Assembly: GCA_002449305.1 (NCBI GenBank)
Contig: DKDI01000021.1
Span: 1-14,103, forward strand
DNA from: Treponema sp. UBA6852
Lineage (GTDB): Bacteria > Spirochaetota > Spirochaetia > Treponematales > Treponemataceae
Direction: 5' to 3'
DNA length: 14,103 nucleotides
The translations under genes and the position numbers were made by a program. Shown piece by piece: positions 6,557 through 13,229 of the stretch. Each line of letters starts with the position of its first letter. Position 1 is the first letter of the stretch. The notes under the pieces are model-generated. The model saw only the letters and a program-made list of their open reading frames with translations. It was not told the origin of the DNA and ran no database searches.

Positions 6557-7534
6557 ATGCAATTATATCTATTAGTAAATCAAAAATGTAATTTAAAATG
6601 CAGTTTTTGTATAAGAGGTAATAAATACAAATCTTCCGCAGATATTAATATCCAGACCTTAAAAAGCATATTAAAAAGCAATGATTTTTCAAAATATACA
6701 TTAATAATTACAGGAGGAGAACCAAGTCTTTCAAATTTAACAAACATAATACAAATTTGTAATAATCATTTTAAGAAGATTTGCGTAAACACAAACGGAG
6801 TTTATAACGGCTGGTTAAAAAGAATAAAAACAAATAATATCCACATCCAAATTTCAATTGATGGCAACAAAGAAGTTCACAATAGGATTCGTGGTCAAGA
6901 GAATGATATTTTTACAAAAATCAATGAAACAATAAAAATAATTAACAATTTGGGAATTTCATATAACATTTCAACAACAGTGAACAAACAGAATTACAAA
7001 CATATCTTTGAGTTTGTAAAAGAGATTAAAAGTTTTCAAAATATGAAATATTGGAAAGTTTCACCTGCGTTGCCGTTTGGATGTGAAAAATTAAAAAACA
7101 CAATTTCTATAAATGAATGGAATGGGCTAGTTGATTTCATATTAGAAGAATCTCTTGTTCCTGTAAAAATAAAAAAACTTTTTGATTTTGAATTGCTTGA
7201 TAAATTTATAGATTCTGGAAAAATAAATAATCTGAATATCACATCTAATTGCGGAGATGTCAAAAGCAAAATATATGTTTATCCAGATTTTACAGTATAT
7301 CCATGCACTTGCCTTACGGATTTTCCGCTTGGAAATCTTGCAGAACAAAACCTTGAAGAGATAATTCATTCAGAAAAGGCAAAAATATTTTCAAACTATA
7401 AAGTAAAAGAAAGCTCTTTGTGTTCTTCTTGCGAATATCTAAAATACTGCAATGGCGGTTGCATAGGAATGTCCTGGAATTACTTTAGAAAATTAGGAAT
7501 GGGAGATTTTAGATGCCCTTTTGTAAAAAAATAA
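6557..7534 (+). CDS. Second radical SAM/SPASM enzyme
   Basis: 325 residues from ATG at 6557, 8 bp after the previous gene, with AGGAAA as ribosome-binding site. C11-x3-C15-x2-C18 and TGGEP (52-56) define the radical SAM core; ISIDGN is a barrel motif. SPASM-type cysteines are at 232, 250, 252, 289, 292, 298, 302 and 320. The CNGGC pattern near the end is typical of peptide-modifying SPASM proteins. It overlaps the decarboxylase-like gene by 22 bases, so the two are translationally coupled. It probably installs a second modification. The substrate is not proved. Confidence 0.9.
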   Translation: MQLYLLVNQKCNLKCSFCIRGNKYKSSADINIQTLKSILKSNDFSKYTLIITGGEPSLSNLTNIIQICNNHFKKICVNTNGVYNGWLKRIKTNNIHIQISIDGNKEVHNRIRGQENDIFTKINETIKIINNLGISYNISTTVNKQNYKHIFEFVKEIKSFQNMKYWKVSPALPFGCEKLKNTISINEWNGLVDFILEESLVPVKIKKLFDFELLDKFIDSGKINNLNITSNCGDVKSKIYVYPDFTVYPCTCLTDFPLGNLAEQNLEEIIHSEKAKIFSNYKVKESSLCSSCEYLKYCNGGCIGMSWNYFRKLGMGDFRCPFVKK

Positions 7535-8598
7535 CTCCTTACTATGAATTTAATTTATCCTCTGTAAAGGAAAACTATTCCAATTGGAAATCAATCTGCA
7601 CAAAAAACAGCAGAACCGACATTCCTGCGTATTCAATAAAAGCAAATTATAATAAAAAAATTCTAAAAACTATAAAAAAACTTGACGGATTTTTTGAAGT
7701 CTGCTCATATCTTGAATATCAATATTTAAAAAAAATAGGAATTGACTCAAAAAAAATAATTGTAAACGGAACCGCTTTTTCAAAGAAAAATTTGAAAAAA
7801 ATTTTAAAATCAGGAACACTAATAATTGCTGATTCAGAAGAAATTATCAAAGATATATGTGAGCTAAATATAAAATGCAGCATAGGACTTCGTTGCAATT
7901 TAGACTATATAAAAACTGACAAAAATACTTTTTTTAATAAGGTTTCGAGATTTGGAATTACAGATATAGAAGAAATTATTTCATTTCTCTTAAAATATAA
8001 AAAAGTTAATTTAATTTGCCTACAGGCACATTTTTCAGGAAATACACGAGAACCTTCTGTCTTTAAACTTATTGCAGAAACTTTATGTGAAATTATTTTA
8101 CATTATAATCTGAAAAACATTACAAGAATTGATATTGGCGGTGGATATAAAGTCTCCAGAAAATATTGGAATATAAGAGACTATTATGAATCGGTGCTGA
8201 ATGTTCTAAAAGAAAAGAAAATGGAATATCTAAAGATAATATTCGAGCCTGGTAACTCTATTGTAAGAAATTGCGGAAAATATTATACAACCATTATTGA
8301 TATAAAAAAAATAAACGAAATAATATATTGCATTGCAAATGGCTCTATTATTCATTTGCCATTTCTAAAAGGAAAAAAAATCAAGGGTTATAGAATACAA
8401 AATTCAAAAAATAAAAAAGAAGAAAAACAGTACATTGTTGGCAGTACATGCAAAGAATCTGATATTCTTACAGAACTTACAAATGAACCTGCATTAAAAA
8501 TCGGTTCAGTCATAGAATTTAATAATGTTGGAGCTTATTCTATTAATGAGATTCCAGAATTTATCATAAAAAAAACTAAAGTTTATTATCTGAAATAA
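7513..8598 (+). CDS. Fold-type III PLP-dependent decarboxylase-like protein
   Basis: 361 residues; ATG at 7513 lies inside the end of the preceding gene, with GGGAG 7 bases upstream. The order of motifs is that of the ornithine/diaminopimelate decarboxylase family. YSIKAN holds Lys43, the PLP Schiff-base lysine. SRFG (145-148) and HFSGN (173-177) follow, then IGGGY (208-212), a phosphate-binding glycine loop. EPGN (245-248) stands where the family normally has EPGR. C313-x3-D317 is the catalytic pair at the dimer interface, and GAYS (340-343) closes the site. Length is slightly below the usual 380-420. A free-amino-acid decarboxylase in a radical SAM peptide operon is unusual. It may act on the modified peptide's C-terminus or make a small partner molecule. 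The Asn at the EPGR site may alter PLP or substrate binding. Confidence 0.85.
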   Translation: MPFCKKITPYYEFNLSSVKENYSNWKSICTKNSRTDIPAYSIKANYNKKILKTIKKLDGFFEVCSYLEYQYLKKIGIDSKKIIVNGTAFSKKNLKKILKSGTLIIADSEEIIKDICELNIKCSIGLRCNLDYIKTDKNTFFNKVSRFGITDIEEIISFLLKYKKVNLICLQAHFSGNTREPSVFKLIAETLCEIILHYNLKNITRIDIGGGYKVSRKYWNIRDYYESVLNVLKEKKMEYLKIIFEPGNSIVRNCGKYYTTIIDIKKINEIIYCIANGSIIHLPFLKGKKIKGYRIQNSKNKKEEKQYIVGSTCKESDILTELTNEPALKIGSVIEFNNVGAYSINEIPEFIIKKTKVYYLK

Positions 8599-8745
8599 GT
8601 TTTTCCGATCATTCCCATACTTAACTTTTCCAAGCACTGAACTTTATCGAGGCAAAAATCTATGACAAATTAACTGCCTTTTATCCTTAATTTTTACAAC
8701 AAGGAAGTTTCACTAAAAATAAGCCGGAAGTACGGATTTTCGCTC

Positions 8746-8907
8746 ATGGATTCCTACAGAAAATTCCTGAATTCAAAAACATACAGAATGCTCTCCGACC
8801 CGAAACTTGAAATGTGGGATTTCAGCCCGGACGGAATTTTTGATATATGGGAAAACGAGCAGGTTACAGGCAGCCTGCAAAGCTCGCTTTATCTTAGAAG
8901 GGATTAG
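8746..8907 (+). CDS. Small unrecognised protein, perhaps 5'-truncated
   Basis: The reading frame is open from 8674 to TAG at 8905-8907. The first ATG is at 8746, giving 53 residues rich in aromatic and acidic positions (LEMWDFSPDGIFDIWENE, then SLYLRRD). Coding-like sequence (KEVSLKISRKYGFSL) continues upstream of that ATG without a good start codon, so the natural N-terminus may be lost. It is followed after 10 bp by the DUF3791-like gene, an arrangement I associate with small accessory cassettes of uncertain function. The base composition is less AT-rich than the peptide operon just before it. The stretch 8599-8673 shows nothing supportable. Confidence 0.45.
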   Translation: MDSYRKFLNSKTYRMLSDPKLEMWDFSPDGIFDIWENEQVTGSLQSSLYLRRD

Positions 8908-8917
8908 GAGGCGCAGA

Positions 8918-9121
8918 ATGACAAAAGAGATGGAATTTTTCTCATTTCTGCTTGAACAGTACGCATTTTTCAAAAAGACAACCGCTGACAAAATTCTGAA
9001 CAAACTGGACGATCTGAATCTTACGGAGCGCGTCTTTAATATGTACGAAATGTATCATTCAGAGGCGATTGAAAACGCATTCGCCGACATCGACAGTATG
9101 ATTAAGGATGCAAGTTGTTGA
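8918..9121 (+). CDS. DUF3791-like small protein
   Basis: 67 residues from ATG at 8918, chosen over longer in-frame options because AGGAGG lies 6 bases upstream. It is helical, with the pattern FLLEQYA near the start and MYEMYHSEAIENAFADIDSMI near the end, which resembles DUF3791. Proteins of this group are often found beside DUF3990-type putative ADP-ribosyltransferases in cassettes suspected of toxin-antitoxin behaviour. No such partner remains here. With the gene just upstream it may be the leftover of a cassette. Function unproved. Confidence 0.6.
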   Translation: MTKEMEFFSFLLEQYAFFKKTTADKILNKLDDLNLTERVFNMYEMYHSEAIENAFADIDSMIKDASC

Positions 9122-9137
9122 CGTAACAATATGGCTT

Positions 9138-9238
9138 AGGGATAGGAGCACCTGCGTAGCAGTTCCGAAACGAAGTGAAGGAATGAGCGGCAAGCGAAGT
9201 GCGGATAGCCCGACCTGCCGCAAGGCGGGGAAGCTCCA
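9138..9238. repeat. GC-rich intergenic element, candidate dispersed repeat
   Basis: About 100 bp of non-coding DNA, GC-rich against AT-rich surroundings. It contains internal near-repeats (GAAGTGAAGGAATGAGCGG, then CAAGCGAAGTGCGG) and a hairpin on CCTGCCGCAAGGCGGG. GGAGC near the left end and GCTCC at the right end are inverted. It looks like a member of a dispersed palindromic family, but other copies cannot be seen here. Confidence 0.45.
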
Positions 9239-9253
9239 CTAAAAAGAAAAATC

Positions 9254-9282
9254 TTGACGAATCACAAATTAACTTGTATATT
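9254..9282 (+). promoter_or_regulatory. Promoter of the type III antitoxin RNA
   Basis: TTGACG (9254-9259), 17-bp spacer, TATATT (9277-9282). The start would fall at about 9289, exactly where the first antitoxin repeat begins. Confidence 0.8.
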
Positions 9283-9288
9283 CTTTTT

Positions 9289-9420
9289 AGAAGGTCTCCA
9301 TTAACCTGCGGTCTAAGTCCGTCAAGAGATGAAGATTAAAGAAGGTCTCCATTAACCTTTGATGAATATCATAAAGAGATGAAGATTAAAGCAGACCGCC
9401 CTTTTTGGACGGTCTTATTT
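9289..9420 (+). ncRNA. toxI: Type III antitoxin RNA (ToxI-like), two tandem ~51-nt repeats
   Basis: Repeat 1 is 9289-9339 (51 nt) and repeat 2 is 9340-9389 (50 nt). Each opens with AGAAGGTCTCCATTAACCT and closes with AAGAGATGAAGATTAA; these flanks are identical, and a ~15-nt centre differs. The centre of copy 1 can pair CGG with CCG, and that of copy 2 pairs TGAT with ATCA, so hairpin form is kept while sequence changes. A terminator and then the toxin gene follow. In this family the toxin cuts the precursor into repeat units that bind and block it. Confidence 0.8.
9393..9420 (+). terminator. Attenuating terminator between antitoxin RNA and toxin gene
   Basis: AGACCG (9393-9398) pairs with CGGTCT (9410-9415), extended by CC/GG across a bulge, and a T-rich tract follows. 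In type III systems partial readthrough here sets the excess of antitoxin RNA over toxin mRNA. Confidence 0.85.
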
Positions 9421-9436
9421 TTTGAGAGGGGCAATA

Positions 9437-10009
9437 TTGTTTTCTTTAAAGGAAAATCTCAAATTCATAAATATAAATCAAAATTATCTGAAATATCTTC
9501 ATGAATCCTGCCCGGAAGTTTACTACAAGCAAAGCGGATATGAGTCAAAACCTTATCTTGGAATTCTTGTAAATACAGAAAATTATGAATATGTAGTTCC
9601 CTTGTCGTCCGCAAAAGAAAAACACAAAACATGGAAAAATGTTGACCAAGACCGTTTCGTAATCTACGAGAACTGTCCAATTGCAAAAGTCTCTGAAAAA
9701 GATATTTTCGTGCAGATTTCAGAGAATGAAGCAAAGCATATACTTTCTGTAATTGACTTAAAAAAAATGATTCCTGTAAAAAAAGGAGTTTATGATTTTG
9801 TAAACATAAATCCTGATAAAAATGATTCACTAGACACAAAAAAATACAAAATCCTGCTTAATCTTGAATATACATTCTGTCTTAAAATAATCGGACAGAT
9901 AATAACAAAAATCTCAAGACTTTACGAAAAACAGGCTAAAACTGGAAAAATCATAAAATTCTGCTGTGATTTTAAACTTCTTGAACAAAAATGCGATGAA
10001 TGGAAATAA
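9437..10009 (+). CDS. toxN: Type III toxin-antitoxin endoribonuclease, ToxN/AbiQ family
   Basis: 190 residues from TTG at 9437, chosen because GAGAGGGG lies 5 bases upstream; TTG at 9422 inside the terminator tract is less likely. The N-terminal region reads LKFININQNYLKYL, then SKPYLGILV and VVPLSSAKEKHKTW (54-67), the signature of ToxN/AbiQ proteins, which have an active-site Lys and Ser in this region. The length fits known members (about 170-185). ToxN is an RNA-cutting toxin held inactive by its own repeat RNA; members act in phage abortive infection and plasmid upkeep. The complete upstream architecture supports an intact system. It ends 3 bp before the LysR-family gene. Confidence 0.88.
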   Translation: MFSLKENLKFININQNYLKYLHESCPEVYYKQSGYESKPYLGILVNTENYEYVVPLSSAKEKHKTWKNVDQDRFVIYENCPIAKVSEKDIFVQISENEAKHILSVIDLKKMIPVKKGVYDFVNINPDKNDSLDTKKYKILLNLEYTFCLKIIGQIITKISRLYEKQAKTGKIIKFCCDFKLLEQKCDEWK

Positions 10010-10012
10010 TCA

Positions 10013-10873
10013 ATGGAACTAAGAATCTTGCGGTATTTTTTGGCGGTTGCGAGGGAGGAAAATTTCACAAAGGCGGCAATGTCGCTGAATGTCAGCCAGC
10101 CTGCCCTTTCGCGCTAGATTGCGCAGCTTGAGGACGAGCTTGGGCAGCCGCTTTTTGTGCGGTCGAGCCACTGCATTGTGCTTACGGACGCGGGGCTTCT
10201 TCTAAAGCGGCGGGCAGAGGAAATGCTTTCGCTGGAAGATAAAATCCGTCGGGAATTTTCCGAGGGCGGCAACGAGATTTCAGGCGAGCTTGCGTTCGGG
10301 TGCGGCGAGAACATGGGAATGAGGGAGCTTGCCGAAAAGCTTGCGGAGTTCAAAAGGCTGAATCCTAAAATCACTTACAGAATCTACAGCGCGATTGCAG
10401 ACGACATAAAATTCCGCCTTGACCAGGGAATTCTGGACTTCGGGCTTATGAGCGAGCCAGTCGAGATTCTCCACTACGACTTTGTGCGCATAAAAACGGT
10501 TGAGCACTGGGGGATTCTTGTGAGAAGCGACAATCCTCTTGCCGCAAAAAGCTCCGTAACGCCAGAGGATTTGACAACGATTCCGCTTTACATTCCGTGG
10601 CGCACGACAATGCGGAGCGAAGTTTCAGCATGGCTTTCAGACTGCGCCGAAAAAATCACGGTTGCCGGAACTTACAACCTGCCGGGAAACATAACGCACC
10701 TTGTAAAGCTAGAGAACACCGCGGCCATCACTGTTGAAAAACTCTACAACTACGATGGTCTTACATTTGTTCCGCTTGAAAAAGCAAACCCGATGACCTC
10801 AGTCCTTGCCTGGAAAAAGTCCGCAAACCTAAGTCCGAGCGCAAAAGCGTTCGTGGAGTTTTTCAGAGGGTGA
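10013..10873 (+). pseudogene. LysR-family transcriptional regulator with in-frame amber codon
   Basis: ATG at 10013 opens a normal LysR N-terminus (MELRILRYFLAVAREENFTKAA, MSLNVSQPALSR). At codon 35 (10115-10117) TAG stands where the family has Gln (SRQIAQLE), after which the frame continues perfectly to TGA at 10871-10873. Full length would be 286 codons, the usual LysR size. The C-terminal part (about residues 90-286) is an intact effector-binding domain. The stop lies in the DNA-binding domain, so a restart (for example GTG at 10157) would lack helix-turn-helix function. Explanations are a fresh C-to-T nonsense mutation, a sequencing error or suppression. It probably controlled the redox genes nearby. 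Its start abuts the ToxN stop, leaving no room for its own promoter. Confidence 0.8.
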
Positions 10874-10874
10874 G

Positions 10875-10907
10875 AGGGCGACACTGCCCTAACTTTTTTT
10901 TATTTTT
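10875..10907 (+). terminator. Intrinsic terminator after the LysR-family gene
   Basis: AGGGC (10875-10879) and GCCCT (10886-10890) pair around a 6-base loop, followed by a long T run that overlaps the stop of the convergent gene at 10900. The stem is short. Confidence 0.6.
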
Positions 10908-11571
10908 TCACCTTGTACTTCAAAAGCACGGTGTCTTTTTCAAGCCGCTCAACATCCAGCAATTCAAGCGCAACAGGATTTCTGCCTTGCGGTCTGCCGT
11001 CAAAACTTGCAGCCCAGCCTCCGCGTCCGTCGATTCCAGCTCCGAACATCATCTCAACTTCGTCAATCAAGCCCGCGTCAAGGAACGAGCCGTTTATGTG
11101 TCCGCCGCCGGTAATCACTGATTTTTTTACGCCGAATTCTTTTTCCAAAAACGCGACTGCTTTTTTCAAATCAATTTTTTCCGTGCCGCAAGCAATGTAC
11201 GAAATTTCTTTTGACTTCAAATAATCCAAATATTCTAAACTTGCCTTTTCGCTTGTAACGACAACCAAAGGCTTTCCGTCAACGCGGTTTGAGTTCCAGA
11301 GCAGAGTTCCTTTTGTGTCCATGCAGACCTGATAGCCGGCCGCATCTTCCGCCTTGAAAAAAGTTTCGCCGCACGCGCAGTAATTTTTCACCTCAAAAAC
11401 GCCGCTTTCCGCGTAGTGCATCGCGTTCGTAGTTTTTCCGTTAATCTGCGTAAAATCCCCGAATGACGCAAGATGAGTGTAATATGACTTCGCCTCCGGG
11501 TCGATTTTTTCAGTCATCGCACAGTCAATCCGCCCGTCAAGGCTCGCGTACATAAAACAGATGATTTTCAT
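10900..11571 (-). CDS. RibD C-terminal / dihydrofolate-reductase-like reductase
   Basis: 223 residues from ATG at 11571, 11 bp after the cupin stop, so probably the same operon. It has the RibD_C/DHFR-like fold. MKIICFMYASLDGRI at the start is the typical first strand and loop, and TGGGHINGSFLDAGLIDEV (154-172) is the nucleotide-binding motif of NADPH-dependent RibD-type reductases. FGAGIDGRGG follows. True folate or riboflavin synthesis is not implied: stand-alone members in redox clusters have unknown substrates. No signal peptide, so cytoplasmic. Confidence 0.85.
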   Translation of the reverse strand: MKIICFMYASLDGRIDCAMTEKIDPEAKSYYTHLASFGDFTQINGKTTNAMHYAESGVFEVKNYCACGETFFKAEDAAGYQVCMDTKGTLLWNSNRVDGKPLVVVTSEKASLEYLDYLKSKEISYIACGTEKIDLKKAVAFLEKEFGVKKSVITGGGHINGSFLDAGLIDEVEMMFGAGIDGRGGWAASFDGRPQGRNPVALELLDVERLEKDTVLLKYKVKK

Positions 11572-11582
11572 TTCGATTTTCC

Positions 11583-12014
11583 TTATTTCCCAAGTTTATT
11601 ATATTCTTCGTCGCTTACAGGCTCCAGCCATTCGTTGGAAGTTTCCTCGCCTGCCGGCTCAAACGTTATGTGGCTGAACCAGCTGTCTTTTTTCGCGCCG
11701 TGCCAGTGCTTGACGTTCGCAGGAATCACGACAACGCTCCCCTCTTCCATTGAAACCGCCTCTTTTCCCCATTCCTGATACCATCCGCTTCCAGCCGTGC
11801 AGATTAAAACCTGACCGCCACCCTTCGTTGCGTGGTGAACATGCCAGTTGTTGCGGCAGCCAGGCTCAAACGTAACGTTGAAAATCGGAATCTCGCCCTT
11901 TTTCGCGTCCGTAAGCGGCTTCAAAAACGACTGCCCGATAAAATACTTCGCGAACGCCTCGTTCGGTTCTCCAACTCCAAATTTGTCGATTTTAGAAAAT
12001 TCTTCTTTTGTCAT
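11583..12014 (-). CDS. Cytoplasmic cupin-domain protein
   Basis: 143 residues from ATG at 12014 (after GGGG); a longer in-frame start at 12071 adds residues that look non-coding. WHVHH (57-61), Gln68 and HWH (103-105) are the cupin metal ligands and neighbours, and VVVIPANVKHWHGA is the second motif. FEPGCRNNWHVHH precedes the first. There is no signal peptide, unlike its paralogue at 1122-1643, which shares the EWLE...EEY/AEY...KLGK ending. Such cupins often lie beside carboxymuconolactone-decarboxylase-like and aldo/keto reductase genes, as here. The reaction is unknown. Confidence 0.88.
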   Translation of the reverse strand: MTKEEFSKIDKFGVGEPNEAFAKYFIGQSFLKPLTDAKKGEIPIFNVTFEPGCRNNWHVHHATKGGGQVLICTAGSGWYQEWGKEAVSMEEGSVVVIPANVKHWHGAKKDSWFSHITFEPAGEETSNEWLEPVSDEEYNKLGK

Positions 12015-12106
12015 ATTTTTGCCCCATAATAATTGCTCAACACGCAGACGCGAAATCCCACGTCCACGCATTAAGCATTATTCATTACGCATTGCTAATT
12101 GTCTTT

Positions 12107-12970
12107 CTACTCGTGGATTTTCCAGCCATTTATCATTTTTACAAACGCAGGGTCGGAATGGTTCACAATCTCGCTGTGTCCGATTTCGAGCGCGGCGATT
12201 TTCTTCATATCGTCCGCGGAAAGCTCAAAATCCCACACGTTGAAATTTTCCTCGATCCGCTCCTTGTGAACGGACTTTGGAATCACGACAACACCGCGCT
12301 GAATGTTCCACCGCAAAACCACCTGCGCTACAGTTTTTCCGTGGCTAGCAGCAATTTCCGCCAGTACAGGATTCTTGAAAATCTCGTGCTTGCCTTCCGC
12401 AAAAGGCCCCCAGGCTTCAGGCACAACGCCGTAATTCTTCATGTTTTCAAGCGCGCAAGGCTGCTGGAAGAACGGATGAAGCTCCACCTGATTCACCGCA
12501 GGAATCACGTCAAAATTCTCGCAAAGGTCAGCAAGCCGGTCAGGATACATATTGCTCACGCCGACTGCGCGGATTTTTCCTTCCTTGTACAAATCAATCA
12601 TCGCGCGGTAAGAGCCGTAATAGTCGCCGAACGGCTGATGAAAAAGATAAAGGTCAAGGTAGCCAAGCCCCAGTTTTTTGAGCGAAACTGCAAACGCCTT
12701 TTTCGCATTCTCATAGCCGTAATCCTGAACCCAAAGTTTCGTGGTAACAAAAAGCTCCTCGCGCTTCACAATTCCGTCAGAAACCGCACGGGCAATCGCA
12801 CGTCCGACCGACTCCTCGTTCTGGTAAGCCGCCGCCGTGTCAATCAGCCGGTAGCCCGCGCAAATCGCGTCATAAACCGCCTGCTCCGTAACATTTCCGT
12901 CCGGCACCTGAAACACGCCGAAACCAAGCATCGGCATTTTTACGCCGTTGTTCAATGTAACAAAATCCAT
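12107..12970 (-). CDS. Aldo/keto reductase
   Basis: 287 residues from ATG at 12970, with GGAGG 5 bases upstream. The AKR catalytic tetrad is complete: Asp44 and Tyr49 (RLIDTAAAYQNE), Lys78 (TTKLW) and His111 (LFHQPFGD). The signatures VGVSN (136-140) and QVELHPFFQQ and the cofactor-binding IPKSVHKERIEEN near the C-terminus are present. This predicts NADPH-dependent reduction of carbonyls in the cytoplasm. Length is typical. It is transcribed towards the cupin, 92 bp away. The gap holds an AT-rich repeat-like stretch (GCATTAAGCATTATTCATT, 12068-12086) of unknown meaning. The substrate cannot be told; methylglyoxal-type detoxification is a usual role. Confidence 0.93.
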   Translation of the reverse strand: MDFVTLNNGVKMPMLGFGVFQVPDGNVTEQAVYDAICAGYRLIDTAAAYQNEESVGRAIARAVSDGIVKREELFVTTKLWVQDYGYENAKKAFAVSLKKLGLGYLDLYLFHQPFGDYYGSYRAMIDLYKEGKIRAVGVSNMYPDRLADLCENFDVIPAVNQVELHPFFQQPCALENMKNYGVVPEAWGPFAEGKHEIFKNPVLAEIAASHGKTVAQVVLRWNIQRGVVVIPKSVHKERIEENFNVWDFELSADDMKKIAALEIGHSEIVNHSDPAFVKMINGWKIHE

Positions 12971-12999
12971 ATTTCCTCCAAAAGCAAAAGTTTCCTCTA

Positions 13000-13016
13000 T
13001 AATATATGATATATTT
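13000..13016 (-). promoter_or_regulatory. AT-rich palindrome, possible aldo/keto reductase promoter
   Basis: ATATAT-G-ATATAT (13002-13014) is a perfect palindrome about 30 bp upstream of the aldo/keto reductase start and offers TATTAT or TATATT as a -10. No convincing -35 is seen because the GC-rich element begins at 13017. Confidence 0.35.
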
Positions 13017-13178
13017 AGGGCGTTCCGGTCGCTCTGGTTGCTTCGCGCCTACGGACGACATGCGCAACCACCGCAACCGTCGGGCTTTTCAGGGCTACGG
13101 CTTCCGCCTCCGACCAAACGCAAGCGTTTGTTTTCGCGCATTTTCTCAAAATGCGCTCACCCTTCCAATCCCTAACGC
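13017..13178. repeat. GC-rich intergenic element, candidate dispersed repeat
   Basis: About 160 bp of non-coding DNA between the flavodoxin and aldo/keto reductase genes. It is GC-rich, with short palindromic pieces (AAACGCAAGCGTTT near 13129; GCGCATTTTCTCAAAATGCGC at 13136-13156) and GGGC...GGGCTTTTCAGGGC. The style resembles the palindromic intergenic repeats frequent in Treponema and Bacteroidetes, but no second copy lies in this window. Confidence 0.4.
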
Positions 13179-13229
13179 GTCAGCATTTTTTATCAACAAA
13201 ATCTCGCAGCAAATCTCAAGGCTTGCCTT

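Noticed and set aside
9289..9389. CRISPR or tandem gene duplication
   Set aside because: Two repeats with a promoter, a terminator and a ToxN-like gene fit a type III antitoxin far better.
12008..13009. 333-codon open frame on the plus strand
   Set aside because: It lies antisense to the well-supported aldo/keto reductase, and its basic, Arg/His-rich translation has no domain; it is a shadow of GC-rich coding.
13017..13229. Coding gene in the flavodoxin-aldo/keto reductase gap
   Set aside because: Open frames there give Arg/Pro/Ser-rich translations without ribosome-binding sites; the sequence is palindromic and repeat-like.
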